A stretch of DNA of 64,000 nt from the NCBI GenBank assembly GCA_959601495.1, contig CAUGPT010000001.1, positions 136,102-200,101 of the forward strand, written 5' to 3'. The DNA is from Avispirillum sp959601495. Its GTDB lineage: Bacteria > Bacillota > Clostridia > Oscillospirales > CAG-272. Position 1 is the stretch's first letter; the number at the start of each line of letters is the position of its first letter. Shown here piece after piece: positions 33,204 through 41,885 of this stretch. A program made the translations under genes and the position numbers. The notes beneath the pieces are model-generated. The model worked only from the letters and a program-made list of their open reading frames with translations. It was not told where the DNA came from and ran no database searches.

Positions 33204-34153
33204 CTTTGGTATGTATCCTTTCTTCGGGCAGAGTCCGGAAGATTATTTATTAGATAATTATATGCGTTTTCAAAGAAAACGCGGTCGGCGCACTCATCTC
33301 CGAGGCGCTCTCTGCACGCCTCGTACAGTGCGGTCATTTTCGAAATGTCGCAAAGCCCCTTGGGAGTTGACGATATGCCGTCAAAGTCGCAGCCGAGCGC
33401 GACGCACTCGCTGCCGCAGAGGGATATGTAGTGTTCAATGTGACGGACGGCGTCGTAAACGGTGCAGCTATCTTTGTCCGTCAGATGTTCGGGGCAGAGG
33501 CTTATGCCGCACAGCCCGCCGCACTTGGCGATTGCTTTGAAATTTTCATCGCTGAGGTTTCGCGGATGACTGCGGACAAAGCGGGAGTTTGAATGTGTTG
33601 CAAGCGGGGAAACACCTGCGCTGCGCATTATGTCAAGAACCTCTCTGCACAGCCTGTCGCTGCCGTGGGATATATCGGGAATAATGCCGACTTCAAGGCA
33701 CTTTTCAACTATGGCAAAGCCAAGCGGGGTAAGCCCCTCATCGGTATCCCATGCGCCGCCGACAGAGTCGCAGCCTTTCCACACAAGGGTCATTATGCGA
33801 ACGCCGTCATTGTACAGCTTTTGCACGTTGCCTGTCTCCCCGCAGACGAGCCTTGCACCCTCAACGGTGAGTATGGCGGCGCGTTTCGGAGACTCTCTGA
33901 GCTGCTTGCCCATTGTTACAAGCGGCACGCCGCATCTTGCAAGCTCGCGGTTGAAATACGGTACTGCCTGCTCGTACCTCTCAAAGCATTCGGCGTCCGT
34001 AAGACGCGAGTCGCTCCATACGGCGGCGCATTGAATGTATGTATCGTATGCGTCGGCTTTTTCAAGAGAAACGGACAGACCGTTTTTGTCAAACGCTTCA
34101 TTTTTCAGAAACATTTCAAGAGGCGTGTCGCAGTGCAGATCAAAAAGTTTCAT
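33200..34153 (-). CDS. Membrane dipeptidase (peptidase family M19)
   Basis: The 317-residue protein shows the M19 signature DLHCDTP near the N-terminus (first zinc ligands), ATHSNSRFV and LGCDFDGI near the C-terminus. These enzymes are TIM-barrel zinc dipeptidases (renal dipeptidase relatives) that cleave many dipeptides, including D-amino acid types. No signal peptide is visible, so it is cytoplasmic despite the family name. It overlaps thrC by four bases and follows yraN by 14 bp in the operon. Confidence 0.92.
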   Translation of the reverse strand: MKLFDLHCDTPLEMFLKNEAFDKNGLSVSLEKADAYDTYIQCAAVWSDSRLTDAECFERYEQAVPYFNRELARCGVPLVTMGKQLRESPKRAAILTVEGARLVCGETGNVQKLYNDGVRIMTLVWKGCDSVGGAWDTDEGLTPLGFAIVEKCLEVGIIPDISHGSDRLCREVLDIMRSAGVSPLATHSNSRFVRSHPRNLSDENFKAIAKCGGLCGISLCPEHLTDKDSCTVYDAVRHIEHYISLCGSECVALGCDFDGISSTPKGLCDISKMTALYEACRERLGDECADRVFFENAYNYLINNLPDSARRKDTYQR

Positions 34154-34167
34154 AGTATAATACTCCC

Positions 34168-34575
34168 TCAGCGCCCGCGGGGATGTACCGAGTCGGGCAG
34201 ATGCGATATTTTCAGCACTTTATATTTATCGCTTTTGGGAAGCAAAAATACCTCAACTATGTCGATTCGAAAGTAAAGTCCCGCCAAAGTGTCGCCGTGG
34301 CGCTTCATATACTCTCTCGCGGCGGTTATGAGCTTTTCCTGCTTGGATGAGTCTACCGCAAAACAGGGTCGCGACATACGATCCGTTTTCCCGGGATATT
34401 CGCTGCGCGTTTTTACCTCACAGAAAGCAACGGTATCGTCTTTTTTCGCCACAATATCTATTTCGAGGTGACCGACCCTTGCGTTCCGCTCAATTATCTC
34501 ATATCCCTTGCCGCAGAGAAAAGCCGCCGCGCTGTCCTCGCCGCGCCTGCCGAATTCCGCCGAAACTTCAGACAT
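34168..34575 (-). CDS. yraN: YraN/UPF0102 endonuclease-like protein
   Basis: A 135-residue restriction-endonuclease-fold protein with the UPF0102 series GRRGEDSAAAFL, IIERNAR, EIDIVAKKDDTVAFCEVKTRS; the Glu-Ile-Asp and Glu-Val-Lys elements form a PD-(D/E)xK-like site. Its role is unclear, perhaps Holliday junction or DNA repair linked. It overlaps rnhB by eight bases; the rbgA-rnhB-yraN order is conserved in Firmicutes. Confidence 0.93.
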   Translation of the reverse strand: MSEVSAEFGRRGEDSAAAFLCGKGYEIIERNARVGHLEIDIVAKKDDTVAFCEVKTRSEYPGKTDRMSRPCFAVDSSKQEKLITAAREYMKRHGDTLAGLYFRIDIVEVFLLPKSDKYKVLKISHLPDSVHPRGR

Positions 34576-35221
34576 TTTCGCCGCTCCTTTTTTCTCGAAG
34601 AGCAGTTTTCAGCTTGTCCGCGTCGCGGGTGAGAAACGAGAGAAAAGAGCGTCTGTGCTCGGGGCAGGGACCGTATTCGTAAACCGCAAGCTTGTGCGCC
34701 TTTGTGGGATAGCCTTTGTGCGCGGCAAAGCCGTACTGCGGATATTTTTCGTCAAGCCCGCGGCACATTCTGTCCCTGGTGACCTTTGCAAGAATTGACG
34801 CCGCCGCAATTGACTGCGCCGTTGCGTCTCCGCCGACAATTGCCGCGGCGGGGATAGAAAAACCGCGGTTGATATTGCCGTCAACAAGAACCATATCGGG
34901 CTTTACGGACAGTGATTCTACAGCGCGCCGCATGGCGAGCAGCGATGCTTCGAGAATGTTGATTTCATCAATTTCCGCAGGCGTTGCGAGAGCAACGCTC
35001 CATGCGAGAGCTTTATCGCAAATTTCGTCGTACAAAGCCTCGCGGCGCTTCTCGGAAAGCTTTTTTGAGTCGTCAAGCCCCTTTATAACAAGCCCCTCGG
35101 GTAAAATGCACGCACCCGCAACGACAGGACCCGCAAGGGGACCGCGTCCGGCTTCGTCCGTGCCGCAGATGTACTTTACTGTTTCCGATCGGAACTGATT
35201 TTCAAAATCAAGATCAAGCAT
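34568..35221 (-). CDS. rnhB: Ribonuclease HII
   Basis: A 217-residue RNase HII with the active-site motif GTDEAGRGPLAGPVVAG (Asp22, Glu23) and the later LVDGN Asp. It removes single ribonucleotides and RNA from DNA hybrids. It starts three bases after the rbgA stop and overlaps yraN. Confidence 0.97.
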   Translation of the reverse strand: MLDLDFENQFRSETVKYICGTDEAGRGPLAGPVVAGACILPEGLVIKGLDDSKKLSEKRREALYDEICDKALAWSVALATPAEIDEINILEASLLAMRRAVESLSVKPDMVLVDGNINRGFSIPAAAIVGGDATAQSIAAASILAKVTRDRMCRGLDEKYPQYGFAAHKGYPTKAHKLAVYEYGPCPEHRRSFLSFLTRDADKLKTALREKRSGENV

Positions 35222-35224
35222 TTG

Positions 35225-36172
35225 TCATACCCCCGCCTCGCTGTTATCGTCGCAAAGCCGCTCGGCGCCGTCGGGTGCCGAAGACGTCTCTGCGGGCTGC
35301 AGCGGTACTTTGTCCGGCGCTTCAAGCGTAATGCGGCCGATCTTTGCGCTGCGGAATTCTTCCAGCAGCATAAGCGCCGTTCTTTCGGTATTTATGTCTC
35401 CGCCGGAGACGAGAAAGCCGCGCTTTCTGCCCACTTCGCACAGCAGGTCGTATGCGTTAAGACCGTCAATGTCTTCGGGCGACAGCTTATAGCGCGCGCA
35501 GAACATATCGGGATAAAGACTGTACAGCCGCGCGGCAAGTATCATGCCCAGCTCTTCGGTGTCAATGACAGCGTCTTTTATAGCGCCTGTCGCGGCGAGA
35601 TTTTCTCCCGTCAGTCTGTCGTCAAACTTCGGCCAGAGAACGCCGGGCATGTCCATCAGATCAAAGCCCTGATTTGTCGCGACCCATTGCTTTGTAAGAG
35701 TTACTCCGGGGCGGTTTTCGACTTTGGCTTTTTTCTGCCCCGAAAGTCTGTTCACAAGAGAAGATTTGCCCACGTTGGGGATCCCGACGATCATGGCGCG
35801 TATGCGCTTGCCGCTCATACCTTTATCGTCCCATGTCTTTATCTTATCCGCAAGTATGCGGCGGACTTCCTGACCTATGCGGCCTACGTTCTCGCCTGTC
35901 TTGCAGTCTATGGCAAGCATCACGCGCCCTTTGGAGGAGTAGAATTCCTGCCAGCGGCGGGTGACGGCGGGGTCCGCAAGGGTCGCCTTGTTAAAAAGCG
36001 TCAGTGACGGCTTTTGACCGATAAGCTTTGCTATCTCCGGGTTTTGGGAGCTTTTTGGGATTCGCGCGTCGAGAAGCTCTATTACAATGTCAACGTTTTT
36101 AAGATTTTCGGATATAAGGCGGCGGGTCTTTGCCATATGTCCGGGAAACCACTGTATTTGCTGCGAGGGCAT
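35225..36172 (-). CDS. rbgA: Ribosome biogenesis GTPase RbgA (YlqF)
   Basis: A 315-residue circularly permuted GTPase. It has QWFPGHMAKTRR at the N-terminus, then the G4 motif in the form NKATL, the Walker A GIPNVGKSS and DMPGVLWPKF (G3), with a C-terminal RNA-binding domain. It is required for late 50S assembly (L16 incorporation) in Bacillus. A Ser/Glu-rich tail of about 25 residues ends the protein. It follows lepB by 26 bp, matching the classic lepB-rbgA-rnhB cluster. Confidence 0.96.
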   Translation of the reverse strand: MPSQQIQWFPGHMAKTRRLISENLKNVDIVIELLDARIPKSSQNPEIAKLIGQKPSLTLFNKATLADPAVTRRWQEFYSSKGRVMLAIDCKTGENVGRIGQEVRRILADKIKTWDDKGMSGKRIRAMIVGIPNVGKSSLVNRLSGQKKAKVENRPGVTLTKQWVATNQGFDLMDMPGVLWPKFDDRLTGENLAATGAIKDAVIDTEELGMILAARLYSLYPDMFCARYKLSPEDIDGLNAYDLLCEVGRKRGFLVSGGDINTERTALMLLEEFRSAKIGRITLEAPDKVPLQPAETSSAPDGAERLCDDNSEAGV

Positions 36173-36198
36173 ATATATGACCTGCCTTTCGTTATTGA

Positions 36199-37452
36199 TT
36201 ATGAGGCGCTGCCGCCGTCATACGGGTTATGAAATACCGTCATTTCATTAAACGGGAGAATTCTGAAAAGCGCGTGTCCGAAAACGCAGCGCTCGTCCAC
36301 AATGCCGACTCTGTAGTCGCGGCTGTCTGTTGAGCCGTTTCTGTTGTCGCCCATTACGAAAACGTATCCCTCGGGCACTTCGCAGTGGGTAGGCGCTCCG
36401 TTGTATACTTCGTTTTTTATAAAAGTCTGCTCGAGCACGTGGGACGAGCCGTCCGCTTCCGTGATGGTTACCGTACCGTCAAGGGCTATGTCGACAGTCT
36501 GCCCGCCGATTGCTATGATTCGTTTTACAAGCGGCTCGCGCAGCGAAGTGTAGTCAAGCGAGGTGTTCTGCAGAACAACGATGTCGCCGACCTTCGGGGT
36601 ATAAAACATGTTGGAAACCACAAGATACTGACCGTCGTTCAGCGTATCGTCCATGGAGTGACCGTCCACTTTTGTAAGGCGGGCGATAAACGTAAATGTC
36701 AGTATGATGCACGCCATGCATATGGAAAATACTTCGAGAAAATCGAAAAGCCAGTTGACGGATCTTCTCAGCGAGCTTTTGTCATCGCTCTCCTCCGCGG
36801 GCGCGGCGGAAGTATTTTCCGCGTTCCCGTCGCTTTCAAGCTCGGAGAGCAGATCGTCAAGCGGGGGATATTTGTTCAGAAGCTCGTTTGAGCTTACATC
36901 CTCTCCGACGGGGATGTCGGATGAATTATCGTCTGCGGAGAGGTTTCCCGCACCGTCGGTTTCTGTATCCGTAGCCTCAGTCGCGCCGAATGCGTCAGCG
37001 CTCTCATAACAGTCGTCGGCACTGAGCCTAAGAGCGTCGTCACCGACTGCGATGCCGTCGTCTGCTGCCTCAATCTTTGCGGTTCCGTCGCCGACGGTCG
37101 GAGAGAGAACATCTGCATCATTTTCCTCTGTATATGCCGCCGTGTCGGAAACCGCGCCGTCGGTGTCGGCTTTATATCCGTACATAGTATCGGCGATGAC
37201 GGACTTGGGCACTTTGTCTGTTTTGAAAAGCTCTGCGCTGTCGGCGGCTTCGGATTTATCATCCGTATCCGGTTCGGGTGCCGTGCGCCCGCGTGCCGCG
37301 TCGGTCATGCCCAGCGCGATGGAGCGCATTTTTGTTTCGTTTTGTATGGACTTTTCAAGTTCGTCCGGGGAAAGATCGTATTCTTCGGGAAAATAGCCCT
37401 TCAGGTCCGCATAGGGATCCAAAGCGCTTCTTCTGTCCTTGTCGCTTCCCAT
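36199..37452 (-). CDS. lepB: Signal peptidase I with a 230-residue acidic N-terminal extension
   Basis: The C-terminal 190 residues are a type I signal peptidase: one transmembrane helix (about 237-257), Ser266 in DGHSMDDTL, Lys310 in PLVKRIIAIGG, and GDNRNGSTDSRDYR. It cleaves exported preproteins on the outer membrane face. The first 230 residues are highly acidic and low in hydrophobics (Asp, Glu, Ala, Thr rich), and would sit in the cytoplasm. Ordinary signal peptidases are about 170-190 residues in Firmicutes. The extension contains no recognised domain. It lies 11 bp after the ApgM-like gene. Confidence 0.94.
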   Translation of the reverse strand: MGSDKDRRSALDPYADLKGYFPEEYDLSPDELEKSIQNETKMRSIALGMTDAARGRTAPEPDTDDKSEAADSAELFKTDKVPKSVIADTMYGYKADTDGAVSDTAAYTEENDADVLSPTVGDGTAKIEAADDGIAVGDDALRLSADDCYESADAFGATEATDTETDGAGNLSADDNSSDIPVGEDVSSNELLNKYPPLDDLLSELESDGNAENTSAAPAEESDDKSSLRRSVNWLFDFLEVFSICMACIILTFTFIARLTKVDGHSMDDTLNDGQYLVVSNMFYTPKVGDIVVLQNTSLDYTSLREPLVKRIIAIGGQTVDIALDGTVTITEADGSSHVLEQTFIKNEVYNGAPTHCEVPEGYVFVMGDNRNGSTDSRDYRVGIVDERCVFGHALFRILPFNEMTVFHNPYDGGSAS

Positions 37453-37463
37453 AATTTCGTCCT

Positions 37464-38684
37464 TTATTTCTCGATCATCATGTCAAGCAGCGTGCTGCCG
37501 TCGTCGATGACCGTGCTGCACTTGCGTGCGCTGTCTTCGCTGTAGATATCGGGTCCGCTCTTCTCGCATCTGCTGTCGTACATGAAGAAGGGAACGTGTT
37601 CGCTTGAATGTGTGCGCAGCTCGAGCGGTGTGGGATGGTCGGGCAGTACGAGAATTTTGAAATCCTCGCCGCAGCCTTTGAGGTATTCGTAAACAGGTCC
37701 GAGGATAAGCTCGTCTATTTTCTCAACGGCGTATACCTTGTTTTCGATTTCGCCGCGGTGTCCGCATTCGTCCGGTGCTTCAACGTGAACGTAAACAAAA
37801 TCTTCTCCGTCTTTAAAACATTTTATTGCGGCGTTTGCCTTGCCTGTGTAGTTTGTTTTGTAGTTGCCTGTCGCGCCCTCAACGTCTATAACGTCCATGC
37901 CCGCGCAGATGCCGATACCTTTTATAAGATCGACAGCGGAAATGATAGCGCCGTCGATCCCCCATTTATCCTTGAAAGAGGGAAGTGCGGGCTTTGCTCC
38001 GGGACTCCAGAGCCAGGGAGAGTTTGCGGGGCGCAGGCCCTTGGCGCGTCTCTCGGCGTTCAGAGGATGGTTTTTCAGTATCTCAAAGCCTTTTTTCTGG
38101 AACTCGAGAAACTCTGCGCCGCCGTCCTCGACTTTGGGCAGATAGTCTCCGATGCGGCGTCCGATAATATCGTGGGGACGGTTGAAGGGGTATGTCTGCG
38201 ATGCGTTTTTCCAGAGCAGGCAGTGGCGGTAGCTGACGCCCGTGTACAGATGTCTGTCATCGTTTGCAAGCTGTTCGTTCAGCGCCTTAATAAGTATATC
38301 CGCTTCCTCAGTGGAAATTTCATCGGCGCTGTGGTCTATCATGATCTGATCCTCATAGCTGCCGTCACCCTGATCCTCTGAAACGGTCACTATGTTGCAG
38401 CGGATGGCGGTGTCGTCGTCCTCCATGGCAAGTCCCATGCTCATTGCCTCAAGGGGGGATCTGCCTTTGGAGTAGACCGCGGGATTATATGAAAGAATGG
38501 CAAGATTTGCAGTGTCGCTTTCGGGCACCATGCCGTTCGGAACATTGAGGACGGTTCCGCACAGGCTTTTTTTGCAAAGCGCGTCCATATTGGGCTTGTG
38601 CGCCGCCTCCATGGGAGTTTTGTTGCCCAGCTCCTTTACGGGGCGGTCCGCCATTCCGTCGGGAATAAGTACAAAGTATTTCAT
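37464..38684 (-). CDS. ApgM-like alkaline-phosphatase-superfamily protein: iPGM or proposed homoserine kinase
   Basis: A 406-residue member of the archaeal-type cofactor-independent phosphoglycerate mutase group. It opens KYFVLIPDGMADRPV and has VPESDTANLAILSY with the phosphate-binding Ser. ANSPWLWSPG and HVEAPDECGHRG with further metal ligands follow. One bacterial subgroup of this family has been proposed to be a homoserine kinase because it occurs next to threonine genes in genomes lacking ThrB; here thrC is in the same operon. Both activities remain possible. The start at 38684 is chosen because the predicted transcription start near 38711 excludes the upstream ATG at 38714, and GGAG lies nine bases before. 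Confidence 0.85.
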   Translation of the reverse strand: MKYFVLIPDGMADRPVKELGNKTPMEAAHKPNMDALCKKSLCGTVLNVPNGMVPESDTANLAILSYNPAVYSKGRSPLEAMSMGLAMEDDDTAIRCNIVTVSEDQGDGSYEDQIMIDHSADEISTEEADILIKALNEQLANDDRHLYTGVSYRHCLLWKNASQTYPFNRPHDIIGRRIGDYLPKVEDGGAEFLEFQKKGFEILKNHPLNAERRAKGLRPANSPWLWSPGAKPALPSFKDKWGIDGAIISAVDLIKGIGICAGMDVIDVEGATGNYKTNYTGKANAAIKCFKDGEDFVYVHVEAPDECGHRGEIENKVYAVEKIDELILGPVYEYLKGCGEDFKILVLPDHPTPLELRTHSSEHVPFFMYDSRCEKSGPDIYSEDSARKCSTVIDDGSTLLDMMIEK

Positions 38685-38717
38685 GTGTTTTTGCTCCGAT
38701 AAATAATTTTTCATACT

Positions 38718-38746
38718 ATTTTATCATTAAAATCTTAAAAAAACAA
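38718..38746 (-). promoter_or_regulatory. Promoter of the ApgM-lepB-rbgA-rnhB-yraN-M19-thrC operon
   Basis: Minus strand TTGTTT (38746-38741), 17 bp, TAAAAT (38723-38718). It overlaps the upstream in-frame ATG of the first gene, which decides the start at 38684. Confidence 0.65.
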
Positions 38747-38858
38747 TAACTTTAATGTATAATTATGTGTACACAAGGCTTTTTTTTGAAATTTTACTCT
38801 ATGATGCACCCGAAAGAATATTTGTTACAAAAATATTTATCTTTTTTTGAAAAAACAC

Positions 38859-38887
38859 TTGCAAATGTGTCCGCTTTGTGATACAAT
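38859..38887 (+). promoter_or_regulatory. Promoter of rpsT
   Basis: TTGCAA (38859-38864), 17 bp, TACAAT (38882-38887). The 280-bp divergent gap holds only this and the minus-strand operon promoter. Confidence 0.8.
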
Positions 38888-38965
38888 TACGAAACGTATG
38901 AGAATGTTCGCCAATGTACCCTCTCAGGCAGCGGCGACGCTTTGATTTTTATAGGAGGATAAAAA

Positions 38966-39229
38966 ATGCCTAACATTAAAAGTGCTAAAAAGCGTGTAAA
39001 AGTTACTGCAACAAAGACTCTTCGCAACAAAATGTTCAAGAGCCAGATGAAAACGACCGTAAAGAAGTTCAATGCTGCGGTTGAGAGCGGTGACAAGGCT
39101 GCGGCTGCCGAGGCTTACAAGGCTGCTGTTATCGTAGTCGATAAGGCTGCAAAGCGCAATATCATTCACAAGAATGCGGCTGCTCATAAGAAGAGCCAGT
39201 TCACAGTTGCGCTTAACAAAATGGCGTAA
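38966..39229 (+). CDS. rpsT: 30S ribosomal protein S20
   Basis: The 87-residue basic protein has the S20 pattern MPNIKSAKKRVKVTATKTLRN (split from longer), a helical Lys/Ala-rich body and NIIHKNAAAHKKSQF. It binds 16S rRNA early in 30S assembly. AGGAGG is a strong SD. Codon use is biased, as expected for ribosomal genes. It is monocistronic with its own promoter and terminator. Confidence 0.97.
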   Translation: MPNIKSAKKRVKVTATKTLRNKMFKSQMKTTVKKFNAAVESGDKAAAAEAYKAAVIVVDKAAKRNIIHKNAAAHKKSQFTVALNKMA

Positions 39230-39245
39230 AACCGATATATGAATT

Positions 39246-39276
39246 TCCCCTGCCAGGCTCCGGCAGGGGATTTTTG
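39246..39276 (+). terminator. Terminator after rpsT
   Basis: TCCCCTGCC (39246-39254) with GGCAGGGGA (39262-39270), then TTTTTG. Confidence 0.9.
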
Positions 39277-39463
39277 TTTTTTATCATGCACTTTCTGGCA
39301 CGGTCCGCCGCAGCAGAGCGGTCTTTTAGGCAATAATTAAACTTATGCAGGCGGGGGAGAAGCCGCAGGGACTGTACCGGAACTACTTCTACCATGTTTG
39401 ATTACACTTATTCGGGCGAGGGAGGAGCCGCTGCGCTGCGGCGGCTGCGCCAAAGACGAAAAC
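39277..39463. other. Non-coding gap between rpsT and the tRNA-Val terminator
   Basis: About 190 bp without a supported gene. It holds a GC hairpin (GCCGCTGCGC...GCGGCGGC near 39427-39445) and an AT-rich patch, and could contain the end of the tRNA-Val transcript. Confidence 0.4.
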
Positions 39464-39514
39464 GGCAAAAAAACACCGCCGATTCCTCTGCGCTCTTTAG
39501 AGGAAACGGCGGTA
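39464..39514 (-). terminator. Terminator of tRNA-Val
   Basis: On the minus strand ACCGCCG-TTTCCTCT pairs with AGAGGAA-CGGCGGT with a nine-base loop, followed by GTTTTTTT. It lies 26 bp after the tRNA. Confidence 0.85.
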
Positions 39515-39539
39515 TCATATTGTACCCGGTATTCCGGGC

Positions 39540-39616
39540 TGGTGGAGACAACTGGAATCGAACCAGTGACCCCTTGCATGTCAAGCAAGTACTCTAACCA
39601 GCTGAGCTATGCCTCC
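39540..39616 (-). tRNA. tRNA-Val (anticodon GAC)
   Basis: A 77-nt tRNA on the minus strand from GGAGGCA (39616) to the encoded CCA at 39540. D-arm AGCTCAGCTGGTTAGAG, anticodon stem CTTGC/GCAAG with loop TTGACAT (GAC, reading GUC/GUU), T-arm CTGGTTCGATTCCAG and acceptor TGTCTCC are all intact. Confidence 0.97.
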
Positions 39617-39757
39617 GTGTGGAATGGAACTATCATAACACGAAGTGCACAGTTTGTCAATAGTTTGGTAAAAATATGTGATTTAATTGTTATATTTTCG
39701 CGCGGCGGAGCTGATTTTGCAGAACACGTAAGCATTGTTTTGCAAAAACTACGGCGG

Positions 39758-40366
39758 TCAGGGCTCTGTTACCGTATTTCTTTCCGTTTTGCCAAGCGCA
39801 AAGCAGTACATCATAAGAGAAAAGGGAAGAACGGTCAGCGGCAGAGCCGAGGTGTCTGTAAGCAAGTTTGTAACTGATGCAGACATTACGGGATAGCCGC
39901 CGATAATGCCGGATAGCAGATCCGAAAGCACAGTGAGAAACGTAAAGGCGAGTGCTGCAATGCAGGCGATGCGCGATGCCGTCAGAAGCTTATGCGAAAG
40001 CAGCGAATCAATAAAAAGAAATACACACAGCAGGGCGAGCACAGGGTACGAATATATCGGCGCTGCAAAAAACATGAAAGTATTTACTACAGCCCCCGCA
40101 ATAAGTGCCGCTCTGTACAGAGTGCGTCTCCTCATGTTCAGGAAAAACACTGCAAACAGCACAAGAACAGCAAACTCCAAGGCGCAGAGTATCATAAGCT
40201 TTACGTAAACGGACGTGGGCAGAACTATGTCCGGCATGAAAGGTATATCGGATAAAGACTCACCGCTTAAAAGGCTTTTCAGATTATGTATAAATGCACG
40301 CACCTGCAGCCCCACGCAGACAAACAGCGCCGCCGCAAGAGGCACGAATTTTTCACGGTTTTTCAT
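39758..40366 (-). CDS. Integral membrane protein, function unknown
   Basis: A 202-residue hydrophobic protein with about five predicted transmembrane helices and short loops; RRRTLYRAAL marks a cytoplasmic loop by the positive-inside rule. I do not recognise the family. An SD-like GGGAGAA lies just upstream of the ATG. It is transcribed in the same direction as gap and separated from it by the gap terminator, so it is probably a separate weakly expressed unit. Confidence 0.7.
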   Translation of the reverse strand: MKNREKFVPLAAALFVCVGLQVRAFIHNLKSLLSGESLSDIPFMPDIVLPTSVYVKLMILCALEFAVLVLFAVFFLNMRRRTLYRAALIAGAVVNTFMFFAAPIYSYPVLALLCVFLFIDSLLSHKLLTASRIACIAALAFTFLTVLSDLLSGIIGGYPVMSASVTNLLTDTSALPLTVLPFSLMMYCFALGKTERNTVTEP

Positions 40367-40399
40367 TGTATTCTCCCTTGTTTTAAAAAATCGGTTAAT

Positions 40400-40432
40400 A
40401 AATCGGGCGCCCGAAAAGAGGGGCGCCCGACC
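40400..40432 (-). terminator. Terminator of gap
   Basis: TCGGGCGCCC (40403-40412) and GGGCGCCCGA (40421-40430) form a 10-bp GC-rich stem; the minus strand continues TTTATT. Confidence 0.85.
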
Positions 40433-40460
40433 GAAAATCTTTTATATAACCGACAGTGAC

Positions 40461-41492
40461 TTACGCAAGCTCTGCGAAGTACTTGATGGTACGAACCATC
40501 TGGCTGGTGTAAGAGTTCTCGTTATCGTACCAGGAAACTACCTGAACCTCGTAGAGATCGTCTGCGATCTTTGCGACCATGGTCTGGGTAGCATCGAACA
40601 GAGAACCGTATCTCATACCGATAACATCGGAAGAAACGATGGGCTCCTCGTTGTAGCCGAAGGAAGCGGAAGCAGCAGCCTTCATAGCGGCGTTGATGCC
40701 TTCCTTGGTAACGTCGGTACCCTTAACAACAGCGGTAAGGATAGTGGTAGAACCGGTGGGAACGGGCACTCTCTGAGCGCTTCCGATGAGCTTGCCGTTC
40801 AGCTCGGGGATAACAAGACCGATAGCCTTTGCAGCGCCGGTGGAGTTAGGAACGATGTTTGCAGCGCCTGCACGTGCACGGCGGAGGTCGCCCTTTCTGT
40901 GAGGACCGTCAAGGATCATCTGGTCACCGGTGTATGCGTGAATGGTGGACATGATACCGCTCTGGATAGGAGCGTAGTCGTTAAGTGCCTTAGCCATGGG
41001 AGCGAGGCAGTTGGTGGTGCAGGATGCAGCGGAAATGATCTTGTCGTCAGCGGTAAGGGTCTTCTCGTTAACGCTGTAAACAATGGTCTTAAGGTCGTTG
41101 CCTGCGGGTGCGGAGATAACTACCTTCTTTGCGCCTGCATCGATGTGAGCCTGGCTCTTTTCCTTAGAGGTGTAGAAGCCGGTGCACTCGAGAACAACGT
41201 CAACGCCGATCTCGCCCCAGGGCAGATCGGCAGCGTTCTTCTCGCTGTAGATGGTGATCTTCTTGCCGTCAACTACGATGTAACCCTCGCCTGCCTCAAC
41301 AGTGTGAGCGTTCTCGCCGATCTTGCCGCAGTAGCCGCCCTGAGCGGTATCGTACTTGAGAAGGTGAGCGAGCATCTTGGGATCGGTAAGGTCGTTGATG
41401 GCAACTACCTCATATCCCTCTGCGCCGAACATCTGACGGAAAGCAAGACGTCCGATACGGCCAAAGCCGTTAATAGCAACTTTAACTGACAT
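40461..41492 (-). CDS. gap: Glyceraldehyde-3-phosphate dehydrogenase, GapA type
   Basis: The 343-residue enzyme has the Rossmann start KVAINGFGRIGRLAFR, an Asp at residue 34 (AINDL) that favours NAD+, and the catalytic Cys158 in SAASCTTNCLAP. It catalyses the NAD-linked glycolytic oxidation of G3P. The ATG at 41492 has GGAGG eight bases upstream and gives the family-typical start; an upstream ATG adds 19 unrelated residues. Codon bias is strong, so expression is high. A hairpin GGTGCG...CGCACC sits in the 5' leader. Confidence 0.98.
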   Translation of the reverse strand: MSVKVAINGFGRIGRLAFRQMFGAEGYEVVAINDLTDPKMLAHLLKYDTAQGGYCGKIGENAHTVEAGEGYIVVDGKKITIYSEKNAADLPWGEIGVDVVLECTGFYTSKEKSQAHIDAGAKKVVISAPAGNDLKTIVYSVNEKTLTADDKIISAASCTTNCLAPMAKALNDYAPIQSGIMSTIHAYTGDQMILDGPHRKGDLRRARAGAANIVPNSTGAAKAIGLVIPELNGKLIGSAQRVPVPTGSTTILTAVVKGTDVTKEGINAAMKAAASASFGYNEEPIVSSDVIGMRYGSLFDATQTMVAKIADDLYEVQVVSWYDNENSYTSQMVRTIKYFAELA

Positions 41493-41566
41493 TTTTGTGT
41501 CCTCCGTTGTATTATAATAAATTTTTTTGGACTTATCTGCGGTGCGCATATCTTCGCACCGTTCTT

Positions 41567-41595
41567 ATTTTAGTACATAAACCAAAAATATACAA
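41567..41595 (-). promoter_or_regulatory. Promoter of gap
   Basis: Minus strand TTGTAT (41595-41590), 17 bp, TAAAAT (41572-41567). Confidence 0.7.
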
Positions 41596-41767
41596 GTCTT
41601 TTTGTGAATTTTTTCAAAAATTAAAGATTTATACAAAATATCCCCGCCGCGCCGAGGCGCTTTTGAATGTTTTTAACTTACATCTTTCAATATGCCGTCC
41701 CGAACGGGACAAATATATAATGTATAAAAAGTTTTTTGAAATATGGGCAAAAATATTCGCGAAAATA

Positions 41768-41796
41768 TTGACATATGCCGATTTTGATGATATAAT
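41768..41796 (+). promoter_or_regulatory. Promoter of rpsF-ssb-rpsR
   Basis: TTGACA (41768-41773), 17 bp, TATAAT (41791-41796), a perfect consensus, placing the start of transcription near 41803. Confidence 0.93.
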
Positions 41797-41802
41797 CCCA
41801 GT

Positions 41803-41862
41803 GTTACGGGATATTTATGCCCGTCTCTCTGCCGACGGAAAAATTCAAGTGCCGTCGGTCTA
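41803..41862 (+). promoter_or_regulatory. Structured rpsF leader, candidate S6:S18 regulatory site
   Basis: The leader has ACGGG...CCCGT and a stem CCGACGG (41832-41838) with CCGTCGG (41852-41858) around an A-rich loop. rpsF-ssb-rpsR operons are often controlled by the S6:S18 complex binding a CCG-containing leader hairpin; the position fits, but the specific consensus could not be verified by eye. Confidence 0.45.
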
Positions 41863-41885
41863 AAGTCCATAGGGAGGTGTAAAAA

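Noticed and set aside
40215..41489. Plus-strand frame of 424 codons opposite gap
   Set aside because: It is antisense to a highly conserved gap gene and crosses its terminator.
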